Source: Roseburia_C amylophila (GTDB lineage: Bacteria; Bacillota; Clostridia; Lachnospirales; Lachnospiraceae). From it: a stretch of 33,819 nucleotides of DNA. The stretch's first letter is position 1, and the number at the start of each line of letters is the position of its first letter. The translations under genes and the position numbers were made by a program. Below the pieces are notes generated by a model, which was given only the letters and a program-made list of their open reading frames with translations, searched no databases and was not told the origin of the DNA. Where the stretch lies: assembly GCF_025567465.1 (NCBI RefSeq), contig NZ_JAOQKI010000027.1, positions 1-33,819 on the forward strand. The letters are read 5' to 3'. This document shows positions 22,397-29,907 of the stretch, piece after piece.

Positions 22397-23038
22397 TTAT
22401 TTTCCGGCAAATACTTTTTCTACCACTTCCGGAAGCTGTGACAAATTTTCAATTTCCGGTACTTCATCATCAATTGTGCCAAATCCATATGCTGCATGGA
22501 TAAAAGCTACTCCTGCCTTTTTGCTGGATTCGTAATCGCTCTGGATATCTCCCACATACACTGCATCGGTAAGTGCATTCCGGGATACTACCAGGGCTAT
22601 ATTATCTTCTTTCTGTTTTTCATTATTTCCATAGCATTCTATATCAGAAATATATTTTCCTAAATTATAATAAGAAAGAAAAGCCTCGATATATCCGCTC
22701 TGACAATTGCTTACGATATAAAGTTCATATTTTTCCTTCAGCTTTGCAAAGGTTTCTTCCACACCCGGATATAACACTGCACCATGCCCGGACAGATATT
22801 CATTTTCATATTCGCCACATTTATCTAAAAGTTCCATCCGCTCTTTTTCCGGCATATCCGGGAAAAATTTTGCTGCAATAACATCCATTGTTTTTCCCAT
22901 GATTCCACGAAAATCCTCTACAGTCAGAGGTGTACGGTTCACTTTTTCCTGTTTTAATATTTCATTCCAGGATTCTGCCACACCGACTGTAGAATCCCAC
23001 AGTGTTCCATCCATATCAAAAATTATTCCCTGCTTCAT
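22397..23038 (-). CDS. HAD-superfamily hydrolase (phosphoglycolate-phosphatase-like)
   Basis: A 213-aa HAD subfamily IA protein. Motif I is FDMDGTLWDS with nucleophile Asp8 and Asp10, and a helical cap (about 15-85) follows. Motif II is YIVSNCQSGY. A Lys follows in the next stretch (NEKQKEDN), and motif IV is VYVGDIQSDYESSKKAG. The fold hydrolyses small phosphate esters; the substrate cannot be told, and phosphoglycolate or a nucleotide are the common guesses. A GGAAAG ribosome site precedes the start. It is a single-gene unit with its own terminator. Confidence 0.88.
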   Translation of the reverse strand: MKQGIIFDMDGTLWDSTVGVAESWNEILKQEKVNRTPLTVEDFRGIMGKTMDVIAAKFFPDMPEKERMELLDKCGEYENEYLSGHGAVLYPGVEETFAKLKEKYELYIVSNCQSGYIEAFLSYYNLGKYISDIECYGNNEKQKEDNIALVVSRNALTDAVYVGDIQSDYESSKKAGVAFIHAAYGFGTIDDEVPEIENLSQLPEVVEKVFAGK

Positions 23039-23090
23039 TTTTCTTTCCTTCTTCTATTTTTTTGTTTTCTATTAGTTTTTAAATTTTTTG

Positions 23091-23119
23091 TTCAATTTTA
23101 TTCCTACATGGTGTATAAT
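23091..23119 (+). promoter_or_regulatory. Promoter of the small membrane protein/CNNM operon
   Basis: Consensus TATAAT (23114-23119) with a weak TTCAAT (23091-23096) 17 bp upstream, in the gap between divergent genes. Confidence 0.6.
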
Positions 23120-23155
23120 ACCATTATTACAAAAAAAATTGCAAGGAGATTTCTT

Positions 23156-23395
23156 ATGAGTCAGGAAAAAGTTGACCGTTATAAAGAACAAAAGAAAAAT
23201 CGTAAAAAAATAATGAAACAGGAGAAATGCAAGCGTTATCTGGGTTATACCGCTACCGTTGTTGTCATTGCACTTATCATAGGATGGGCAGGCTTCTCCA
23301 TTTATAAAAATCATGAAGCAAATAAACCGGTATCCTATACAGAGGTAGATTTAAGTGCTCTTACGGATTACTATTCCAATCTGCAGGTGGACTAA
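23156..23395 (+). CDS. Small single-pass membrane protein (79 aa)
   Basis: Starts MSQEKVDRYKEQKKNRKKIM after AAGGAGA. A strongly basic cytoplasmic part (1-33) is followed by one membrane helix (about 35-54, GYTATVVVIALIIGWAGFSIY) and a 25-residue external tail ending in DYYSNLQVD. The stop codon is one base before the TTG start of the CNNM/CBS gene, so the two are co-translated. I do not know a function; a regulatory subunit or stabiliser of the neighbouring transporter is a guess from context. Confidence 0.75.
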   Translation: MSQEKVDRYKEQKKNRKKIMKQEKCKRYLGYTATVVVIALIIGWAGFSIYKNHEANKPVSYTEVDLSALTDYYSNLQVD

Positions 23396-23396
23396 T

Positions 23397-24647
23397 TTGA
23401 GTGGAACAGATATCATCCAATTAGTAAGTCTTGTCATACTGATTCTTTTATCAGCATTCTTTTCTTCTGCTGAAACCGCTCTTGTAACCGTTAACCGGAT
23501 TAAGATGCGGACCTTGGCAGATGAAGGAAATGTAAGGGCAAAGCGCGTGCTTGCTATCACGGATCATTCATCTAAGATGTTAAGCGCTATTTTAATCGGG
23601 AATAATATTGTAAACTTATCCGCCTCTGCTATTTCTACAGCACTTGCCATCCGCATTTTCGGAAGTGTTGCTGCCGGAATATCAACCGGAATTTTAACTG
23701 TTTTGATTCTGATTTTCGGTGAAATCACTCCAAAAACAATTGCTACCATACATTCCGAAAAACTGGCATTGGCGTACTCCGGAGTTGTCAGCTTTCTTAT
23801 GAAGGTTCTTACTCCTGTCATCTTTATTATTAATATGCTTTCCCATGGCTTCTTAAAGCTCCTGCATATTAATCCTGATGCCAAGAAGCAGACCATGACA
23901 GAAGCCGAGCTTCGTACTATCGTAAATGTCAGTCACGAATCCGGTGTTATTGAGAATGAAGAACGCAATATGATTAATAATGTGTTCGATTTAACTGATT
24001 CTGAAGCAAAAGAAATTATGGTTCCCCGCATAGATATGACTTTCGTAGATGTCAATGCCAGCTACGAAAAATTATTAGAGATTTTCCGGGAAGCCAAATA
24101 TACAAGATTACCGGTATATGAAGATACCACGGACAATGTCATTGGTATTTTAAATGTAAAGGATTTATTGCTCTATGATGACCGGACGAATTTTTCCATC
24201 CGCTCTATTATGAGGGAACCGTTCTTTACATATGAGCATAAGAACACTGCTGAATTATTAAAAGAAATGCAGGCTTCTTCCCTCAACATTGCTATCGTAT
24301 TAGATGAATATGGTGCAACTGCCGGTCTTGTTACTTTAGAGGATTTATTAGAGGAAATTGTAGGCGAAATTCATGATGAATATGATGCCAATGAAGAAGC
24401 TGATATTACTGCTTTAAATGAAAAAGAATACCTGGTCAACGGTTCCATGAATCTTTATGATATGTGTGAAAAACTGGGGATTCATTTAGAGTCGGAAGAT
24501 TATGATTCCATTGGCGGCTATATCTTAGAACATTTAGACCATCTTCCTGACGAAGGAGAATCCATTACCACAGAAAATGGAATTCTGCTCCGGGTTGAGA
24601 AAATGGATAAGAACAGAATTGAAAAGGTATATCTGAAAACTCCTTAG
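23397..24647 (+). CDS. CNNM-CBS-CorC_HlyC domain transporter (hemolysin C/CorC-like)
   Basis: A 416-aa protein beginning at TTG 23397, with GGTGG seven bases upstream; the longer frame lacks a ribosome site and would overlap the previous gene. Residues 1-180 form the CNNM domain: a first helix, the acidic FSSAETALVTVN signature, and GEITPKTIATIHSEKLAL. Two CBS motifs follow (ETxVxVPRxD-like IMVPRIDMTFV, then TRLPVYEDTTDNVIGILNVKDLL and VLDEYGATAGLVTLEDLLEEIVGEI). The C-terminal CorC_HlyC domain (about 335-416) is complete. The family takes part in Mg2+ (or Na+/Mg2+) export and Mg2+ homeostasis; the old hemolysin name is misleading. The terminator overlaps its stop codon. Confidence 0.92.
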   Translation: MSGTDIIQLVSLVILILLSAFFSSAETALVTVNRIKMRTLADEGNVRAKRVLAITDHSSKMLSAILIGNNIVNLSASAISTALAIRIFGSVAAGISTGILTVLILIFGEITPKTIATIHSEKLALAYSGVVSFLMKVLTPVIFIINMLSHGFLKLLHINPDAKKQTMTEAELRTIVNVSHESGVIENEERNMINNVFDLTDSEAKEIMVPRIDMTFVDVNASYEKLLEIFREAKYTRLPVYEDTTDNVIGILNVKDLLLYDDRTNFSIRSIMREPFFTYEHKNTAELLKEMQASSLNIAIVLDEYGATAGLVTLEDLLEEIVGEIHDEYDANEEADITALNEKEYLVNGSMNLYDMCEKLGIHLESEDYDSIGGYILEHLDHLPDEGESITTENGILLRVEKMDKNRIEKVYLKTP

Positions 24648-24673
24648 GGAGTTTTCGATATACCTTTCTTTTT
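24623..24673 (+). terminator. Terminator overlapping the CNNM stop codon
   Basis: AAAGGTATATC-T-GAAAACTCC (24623-24643) pairs with GGGAGTTTTCGATATACCTTT (24647-24667) with one bulge, followed by CTTTTT. The stop codon TAG lies in the tight loop, so the last codons form one arm of the stem. Confidence 0.9.
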
Positions 24674-24679
24674 CTATCA

Positions 24680-25459
24680 TCAGTCATCTGCATACGGAAT
24701 ATGATAACTGAATTTACTTAATCTTACATGATATGCACCATCATAATTTCCCACAAAAGTTGTACTTACCAGTCTGGTATAATGTAATTCATACAGCTCA
24801 TTGTCCACTCTTACTGCATCTGCAATATCATAATCCATCGGCCAGTAATATCCCATAGTTCCATCATCAAAACTCATCACTGTCCAAAGCGGATACGGGC
24901 ATGGATTTGCTGGTTTTGTTTCCTCTGCCGGCTGTTCTGTCGGTGTCGTTGCCGGAGTTTCTGACGGTGTATCTGATGGTGCTGCCGGAGTTTCCGACGG
25001 TGTATCTGATGGTGCTGCCGGAGTCTCCGATGGTGTATCTGATGGTGCTGCTGGAATTCCACCGACAGGGTCCTGTCCCACGGATGTCGTTGCGTTTTTC
25101 TGAGCTGAAGGGGTCTGCCCTCCTGCAGTTGATGCCGGCTCTGTTGGTTCCTTTCCCGGTGTCACTTCCTGTGTTCCCTTTTTATCGGTTTTCTCATTCT
25201 TTCCCTCGGATTCATCCGGCACTTCCTGCTTTGCCAACAGAACCTCTTCTTTCTTCTGCTGAAATACCTCCTGCAATGCTTCCGTCTTACATACCACAAA
25301 TCCTGTTGCAGTATGCTCCTCTGCTTCGTGGAATTTTCCTATGGATGTTTTGTTCAAAACATGATTACTGCTCTTCTGTACGAAAAATGTACCACCAACT
25401 ACAGCTGCCACTGTAAGCAGACAGCCTGATAAAATCAATATTTTTTTCTTTGGATTCAA
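24680..25459 (-). CDS. Secreted or membrane-anchored protein with Pro/Thr/Ser repeats
   Basis: A 259-aa protein starting at TTG 25459. GGAG lies 10 nt before it, and the frame's earlier TTG at 25489 falls inside the -10 element. A basic start (NPKKK) and a hydrophobic helix (about 6-25) give a signal anchor. A charged, low-complexity stretch leads to three exact 11-residue repeats (PSDTPSETPAA). These are followed by a 75-residue C-terminal domain (NPCPYPLWTVMSFDDGTMGYYWPMDYDIADAV...) rich in aromatic residues. The repeat region looks like a wall-spanning stalk carrying a small outer domain. It has its own promoter but follows the Tad-like operon on the same strand. No family is recognised. 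Confidence 0.75.
   Translation of the reverse strand: MNPKKKILILSGCLLTVAAVVGGTFFVQKSSNHVLNKTSIGKFHEAEEHTATGFVVCKTEALQEVFQQKKEEVLLAKQEVPDESEGKNEKTDKKGTQEVTPGKEPTEPASTAGGQTPSAQKNATTSVGQDPVGGIPAAPSDTPSETPAAPSDTPSETPAAPSDTPSETPATTPTEQPAEETKPANPCPYPLWTVMSFDDGTMGYYWPMDYDIADAVRVDNELYELHYTRLVSTTFVGNYDGAYHVRLSKFSYHIPYADD
24951..25049 (-). repeat. Three 33-bp tandem repeats encoding the Pro-rich stalk
   Basis: Units begin at 24951, 24984 and 25017. They differ by one to three bases each and encode the same 11 residues, which suggests recent expansion. Confidence 0.8.
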
Positions 25460-25488
25460 TTTTTCATAACTCCTTTCACTTTTCTCCA

Positions 25489-25518
25489 ACTATACCATAA
25501 GTTATTTTTATTGTGCAA
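25489..25518 (-). promoter_or_regulatory. Promoter of the Pro-rich stalk protein
   Basis: TTGCAC (25513-25518) and TATAGT (25489-25494) with an 18-bp spacer. The position makes the downstream TTG at 25459 the only sensible start. Confidence 0.65.
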
Positions 25519-25536
25519 CCAATTTCTTCTTTCTTT

Positions 25537-28173
25537 CTAAATTTCGGCATTTTCACCGATACAATGGATAAATTTATTCCGAAAACGCTCTATTTCCGTC
25601 ATTTTCCCGGTATTATGCTGCAATTCATATTCTTTCATCTCATTCATCTGTTGATGTGATAAATTCCAGACTTCTAAAGCCGTATTCCTTTGCAATGCCT
25701 CTTCTAACTGTCTGTAATTTTCTTCTCTCCTCCAAATAGAATCCTGTGTTATGGTATCAAGATATTTTTCACTGATAAATCGAAACGTTTTTTCTTTGTC
25801 CTCCACCTGTTGCGAGGTAGTATCCACCAGATAAACGGTAACCTGTTTTCTGCTGACATTGCCAACTGCATCTTTTGCATAATAAGTAATCGTGGTGGTT
25901 CCTTCATGCGCAAAGTTCTTCCACTCTTCTTCCGTATAATCTTCCACGCAAAAAACAGTATTCTTCTCTTCATCTCCTCCGCTCTTTAAGATACCTTCCG
26001 GATTATCTTCTGAGCTGCTTTCTCTGTCCTTTGCACATGCCTGCTGCAAAAGTATTTCCTCTGTAATCCTGCCGCTTCTTGCATCCGTCAAACTATAATA
26101 CTGATCTTTTGCCTCAATAACAGGACTCTCATCCCACTGTGCATATAATCTCTGTTCCCCTGCATGGCAAAAAACATCTTCTTCCCCGATAAGTTCTTTT
26201 TCCTGCCATACTACATCCGGCTTTTTATCTTCCTCTTTGTCCTGTTCTGCATCCGGCTCTGTGCTCCATCCTAAGAAAAGGAAGTTCTCCCGCACGGCGT
26301 CTGGCATTTCTCCATAGGGTGTCCCATAATATCGGCTCTCCTGCTTTGTCTCTTCTCCATCGATAAGACCTCCATTTCCAACAAAAATGATTGGAAAACA
26401 ATAGCAAAAATCCGTATCTGCTGTTGCATAGCCATCCAGACTGTCATATGCATAAATTGAAATCAGATGCCTTCCATATTCATTCTTATGTTTTATAGCA
26501 GAGGTATAATAACGGTAATTGTAGTTTTGTCCCTCTATAAAATAGTCCCCTTTTTCTCCTAATTCTGCCACCTGCCATTCTGCCGTCAAATCATCCTGTC
26601 CCTGATGTTCACTCCACACAGCAAAAGCAGTCTTTTTAATTCCATCTCCGCCATCCCGCACAAAGACATATGTATAGAATCCATCCGTTCCATTCTGAAT
26701 CGATATCGTCCGCTCTATAACCGGTGGCTTTGATTTCTTCCAGATGGCATAAAAGGTCTGATTCTCCGTTACCACTACCTTATCTCCTGAATTATATACC
26801 GGCTCTTTCGCATCTTTCCTGTCTGCCCAGCCGGCAAACGCATACCCACTGCGCTTTGCGGATGGAAGTATTACTTCTGCATCCTTCCATTGTGCCTTTA
26901 ATAGAACCTCTCCCTTATGCTTTGAAGATAAATTTAATACCTGTGCCTTATCTTCGTATACAGAAAGTTCTGATAACGCTTCCGGCACACCGATTGTGCC
27001 TATTCCCTCTCTATGCTCATTATATCCATGATTTATCCAATGTAATAAATATGACTCACGCCGACTGCCAAATGCCTGTTTTAAATCTTCCCCTCCATAT
27101 TTCATATAATCCGTCAATCGAAAATATGGACTGGATATTCTTCGTTCCCTGCCCTGTATCACATACTGATAGAAATGTTTTACTAGTGCTGCCTTATTAA
27201 ACCCGAAACTTTCCAGTAAATCCTGATTTGCTTTTGCATAACAGGGGGCATCAAATGCATACCACGGAAATTCTATTCCGTTATAATAAAAACTGTTATG
27301 ATCTTCCCACCCGGCAAAGGTGCTTTCCGCGGTAAGTTTCTCTGCCTCAGATGTTCCACCATTTCCATCCAAGGTTACTGTATACTCTTTCTTATACTGA
27401 TTCTGCTGTAATTGAATCTGTTTTCCATACAGCACATCCGGTTGAGAAGCAACAGTTCCGCTGGTAGCCCCATTTCCATCATAATGAATGGTATAACGAT
27501 TTTCGAGATAATTTACTTCGATATTATCATTATGCCATGCGCCATCATCTCCCCAGGGTGTCATTCCACATCCATTGGTGTCCACCACAAAACTACAGGT
27601 TTCCTCTTCCATACTCTCAAAGTATGTCTGATAGCAGTTGCTGGTAGACACTCCTTCAAAATGATGCCCCAGCTCCGGCAGACGAAACGTAACCGGAAGA
27701 TGATATTCCCTTGCTCCTATTTCAGAAGTTGCATTATCATGTCTGGTATAATATTCCCTATCTTCTAATGTAATGCCAAGCTCGTCTCCCCCAATCAGAT
27801 ACATTTTATAATAGATTCGATAATTAATCCCATTGGAATGACGTTCCCCTATATTACAGTCAATCCGGTAACGAGCCGTTCTTCCACCTGCATTGTCACG
27901 AACTATCAATATGAAATACCCGGAAGTTTCCGGATACCAGGTCTGCGCACTTCCGTAAACAGATGAAGTCAATTCATCCGGCATTTCTTCCAACTGCTTG
28001 GTTTCTTCTGTTTCTAATACTTCTGCTTCTAATACTTCTGTTTTTTCAGATTCTGCCACCTCAGTTTCTTCTACCGTTTCCGCACTTATCGTCTGAATAC
28101 TGCACGGACTCATAAAAAGAATCATGCATCCGCAAAGGAAACGGCATACTCCCTTTCGCACCTTCTTTTTCAT
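25537..28173 (-). CDS. Large secreted protein with Flg_new (Listeria-Bacteroides) repeats, last gene of the Tad-like operon
   Basis: An 878-aa protein starting at ATG 28173 after GGGGGG. A signal peptide (MKKKVRKGVCRFLCGCMILFMSPCSIQTISAETVEE, shown by its basic start, hydrophobic core and ISAET cleavage site) is followed by an acidic Glu/Thr-rich segment. Flg_new-type units are seen near 228 (TIHYDGNGATSG), 268 (TVTLDGNGGTSE), 446 (SGYAFAGWADR) and 634 (FLFLGWSTEPD). An Ig-like segment near 780 has TTITYYAKDAVGNVSRKQVTVYLVD. The C-terminal 90 residues are charged and helical. There is no LPXTG, choline-binding or S-layer motif, so attachment to the cell is unexplained. The gene overlaps no other but lies 10 bp after the previous one, so it belongs to the pilus operon and could be an adhesin delivered with it. 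That role is inferred. Confidence 0.8.
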   Translation of the reverse strand: MKKKVRKGVCRFLCGCMILFMSPCSIQTISAETVEETEVAESEKTEVLEAEVLETEETKQLEEMPDELTSSVYGSAQTWYPETSGYFILIVRDNAGGRTARYRIDCNIGERHSNGINYRIYYKMYLIGGDELGITLEDREYYTRHDNATSEIGAREYHLPVTFRLPELGHHFEGVSTSNCYQTYFESMEEETCSFVVDTNGCGMTPWGDDGAWHNDNIEVNYLENRYTIHYDGNGATSGTVASQPDVLYGKQIQLQQNQYKKEYTVTLDGNGGTSEAEKLTAESTFAGWEDHNSFYYNGIEFPWYAFDAPCYAKANQDLLESFGFNKAALVKHFYQYVIQGRERRISSPYFRLTDYMKYGGEDLKQAFGSRRESYLLHWINHGYNEHREGIGTIGVPEALSELSVYEDKAQVLNLSSKHKGEVLLKAQWKDAEVILPSAKRSGYAFAGWADRKDAKEPVYNSGDKVVVTENQTFYAIWKKSKPPVIERTISIQNGTDGFYTYVFVRDGGDGIKKTAFAVWSEHQGQDDLTAEWQVAELGEKGDYFIEGQNYNYRYYTSAIKHKNEYGRHLISIYAYDSLDGYATADTDFCYCFPIIFVGNGGLIDGEETKQESRYYGTPYGEMPDAVRENFLFLGWSTEPDAEQDKEEDKKPDVVWQEKELIGEEDVFCHAGEQRLYAQWDESPVIEAKDQYYSLTDARSGRITEEILLQQACAKDRESSSEDNPEGILKSGGDEEKNTVFCVEDYTEEEWKNFAHEGTTTITYYAKDAVGNVSRKQVTVYLVDTTSQQVEDKEKTFRFISEKYLDTITQDSIWRREENYRQLEEALQRNTALEVWNLSHQQMNEMKEYELQHNTGKMTEIERFRNKFIHCIGENAEI

Positions 28174-28183
28174 GCTTACCCCC

Positions 28184-28819
28184 CTATTCAAATACTGCAT
28201 AATATGTCTGATTTTCTTCTACACACTGTGTAAAATCCGCGAGATAATCCTTGCTGTCCCGCCACTCTAAAAACTTCTTTTTCAAATCATCACAAACCGG
28301 TTCTGCCGGAGAGGTACAGTAATCCCCCTTTTGTATTTCCAGCTTCTTATAATAAGATTTTCCCTGTTCCATTTCTTCCCTGGAGCGATAAAAGATTACC
28401 GTCTGCATTGCCACTTCTTTTTCCCCTTTCTCCGTTTCTTCTCCATTCCCATCGTCGTCTGTAAGAATTGTACGGCAGCACTTTATACTGCCCATTTTCC
28501 CGCCCGGATAAGAAAAATGCTCTTCCACTTCCACAGAAAGTAATCCTTTTTCTGCATCTGCTGCAATCATCCGAACAGTTAATTCTGAATCGGAATTCAT
28601 CTGCGGAACCAGATTTCGAATCAGTAATGTCCTCATATCTTCGGAAGTATAATCTCTGTCTGCATCCGCCTGTACCATCTGCAATGTTGTTTCCATTGCT
28701 TCGGTAAGACTCTGTTCTAATTCTTCTTTTCGCACATTCTTATGCTGCATGGTCAGCAGCATCACTACAAAAAGTATGACAATGCCGCCGGACAATACCC
28801 CAAATACCATATGTTTCAT
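28184..28819 (-). CDS. Single-pass pilus-operon protein, pseudopilin-like (211 aa)
   Basis: Starts MKHMVFGVLSGG with GGAGGCGG before it and a 4-bp ATGA overlap with the previous gene. One N-terminal helix (about 4-25) is followed by a 185-residue external domain with paired Cys (KCCRT) and CxxxxxxxxC-like residues (YCTSPAEPVCDD). N-terminal helix plus globular domain is the layout of minor pilins and TadE-like proteins. It lacks the Tyr-Gly motif of the four small pilin-like proteins. Function is inferred only from operon position. Confidence 0.65.
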   Translation of the reverse strand: MKHMVFGVLSGGIVILFVVMLLTMQHKNVRKEELEQSLTEAMETTLQMVQADADRDYTSEDMRTLLIRNLVPQMNSDSELTVRMIAADAEKGLLSVEVEEHFSYPGGKMGSIKCCRTILTDDDGNGEETEKGEKEVAMQTVIFYRSREEMEQGKSYYKKLEIQKGDYCTSPAEPVCDDLKKKFLEWRDSKDYLADFTQCVEENQTYYAVFE

Positions 28820-29259
28820 ATACCGCCTCCATTTACCGGAATCCGGAAACGGGAAACCGTCTGCTTTTCATATGCATCTTCTGCCCGCACCTCTATTTCA
28901 TAGATTCCTGCCTTTTCATAAATATCTTCTACTGTTTTTCCTGCCTGATTTCTGATATCAGTTATCTCAATCTTAAGTTCCTTTCCATCTGCATCCACTG
29001 CGTGAAACAGTTCTGATAACGCTATCTTATCTGCAATCGTTAAGATGCGATTATCTTCATAAATAATCACCGGAACCTGACGGCTATGAATATCTTTTAA
29101 CATTTTTCCGTCCATATTATTTCCAACATCTGCACCGGCTGCCGGACGTTCCATACCACTTCCAATTATGCGAAATCCCCATAAGCATAATATCAGTAAC
29201 GTTGCCGCCACTAATACAGTAATTACTGTCTGTCCATATTCTTTCCATAATGTTTTCAT
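28816..29259 (-). CDS. Tyr-Gly-motif pilus-operon protein with external domain (147 aa)
   Basis: Begins MKTLWKEYGQTVITVLVAATLL: the Tyr8-Gly9 motif shared with three smaller proteins of the operon, then one hydrophobic helix (about 9-30). The external part (about 35-147) has PVIIYEDNRILTIADKI and a beta-rich end (GIYEIEVRAEDAYEKQTVSRFRIPV) resembling an Ig-like strand series. It overlaps the next gene by 4 bp and has GGGGTAAAA before the start. It is probably a minor pilin or tip-like subunit anchored through the same N-terminal helix as the small pilins. Confidence 0.65.
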   Translation of the reverse strand: MKTLWKEYGQTVITVLVAATLLILCLWGFRIIGSGMERPAAGADVGNNMDGKMLKDIHSRQVPVIIYEDNRILTIADKIALSELFHAVDADGKELKIEITDIRNQAGKTVEDIYEKAGIYEIEVRAEDAYEKQTVSRFRIPVNGGGI

Positions 29260-29264
29260 TTGTT

Positions 29265-29408
29265 TTACCCCAATGCCCCCTGTGCCCTGCTTATCATTTC
29301 ATAAAGATAACCTCCCTGTGAAAACAGTCCAAATAAAATTCCTGTCATAACAATGACTGCCAGAACCGCTATCACAAGTCCACCATATTCTTCCATAAAA
29401 AAATGCAT
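29265..29408 (-). CDS. 47-aa pilin-like protein
   Basis: The ATG at 29408 follows GGGGAT. The sequence starts MHFFMEEYGGLVIAVLAVIV: acidic residues at 6-7, Tyr8-Gly9-Gly10, then a 20-residue helix and a short polar end (SQGGYLYEMISRAQGALG). Flp pilins of Tad systems have an acidic-Tyr-Gly motif at the start of the hydrophobic helix after a processed leader. Here the motif is almost at the N terminus, with no leader Gly. Two genes of this type lie side by side. Confidence 0.65.
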   Translation of the reverse strand: MHFFMEEYGGLVIAVLAVIVMTGILFGLFSQGGYLYEMISRAQGALG

Positions 29409-29418
29409 TTTTATCCCC

Positions 29419-29520
29419 TTACCGGACATAACCAAGCAAATACCACAACACTCCGATACAACCACTTCCAAGTACTGCATAGATGATTGCCTGTCCATAA
29501 TCCTCCATAATTTTTCTCAT
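29419..29520 (-). CDS. 33-aa pilin-like protein
   Basis: The shortest gene of the operon: ATG 29520 after GGAAGG, encoding MRKIMEDYGQAIIYAVLGSG and a short hydrophobic remainder ending LGYVR. It shares residues 6-9 (Glu-acidic-Tyr-Gly) with the 47-, 55- and 147-aa proteins at identical positions. The whole protein is little more than the motif and one helix. Spacing to both neighbours is tight (4 and 10 bp), which supports translation. Confidence 0.6.
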   Translation of the reverse strand: MRKIMEDYGQAIIYAVLGSGCIGVLWYLLGYVR

Positions 29521-29524
29521 AAAT

Positions 29525-29899
29525 CTACCTTCCAAATCCCCGGATACTATGCTCCGTTTTACTGTGAAATGGTCCCATCCGGTATGCGTAATGCAATATC
29601 ACCTCCGCCATGGTTACCTCCTTTTCCACGGGCGGCACATTTCCATTTTCACATACAGTTACAGCTCCGGAATCCTCATATAAATTAACCTGCAGCTGAT
29701 AGCCCAGTTCATCAGCCTGCTTTATACAGGCATTTATTACTTCCCGGTTATAATTGCTGTTTTCCAGTTCCACTACCACATCCGATTTAAAATTTCTTGC
29801 CTGACAAATCTGCGCTTCTGCTGCAACAATACCTATTCCAACTGTTGACAGCAGCATCATCAGAAATATTCCAAGATATGTTTTTATTACCTGTTCCAT
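29525..29899 (-). CDS. TadE-like minor pseudopilin (124 aa)
   Basis: Starts MEQVIKTYLGIFLMMLLSTVGIGIVAAEAQ after AGGGGA: an N-terminal helix (about 5-27) and an external alpha/beta domain (NFKSDVVVELENSNYNREVINACIKQADELGYQLQVNLYED). This is the layout of TadE/DUF4320-like proteins encoded after TadB/TadC in Gram-positive Tad loci. It sits 8 bp after the platform gene. No Tyr-Gly motif of the small pilin type is present. Confidence 0.65.
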   Translation of the reverse strand: MEQVIKTYLGIFLMMLLSTVGIGIVAAEAQICQARNFKSDVVVELENSNYNREVINACIKQADELGYQLQVNLYEDSGAVTVCENGNVPPVEKEVTMAEVILHYAYRMGPFHSKTEHSIRGFGR

Positions 29900-29907
29900 C
29901 TAATCCC

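Noticed and set aside
24901..25416. Plus-strand frame with Leu/Pro/Met-rich repeats
   Set aside because: It is the antisense shadow of the 33-bp repeats in the Pro-rich stalk gene.
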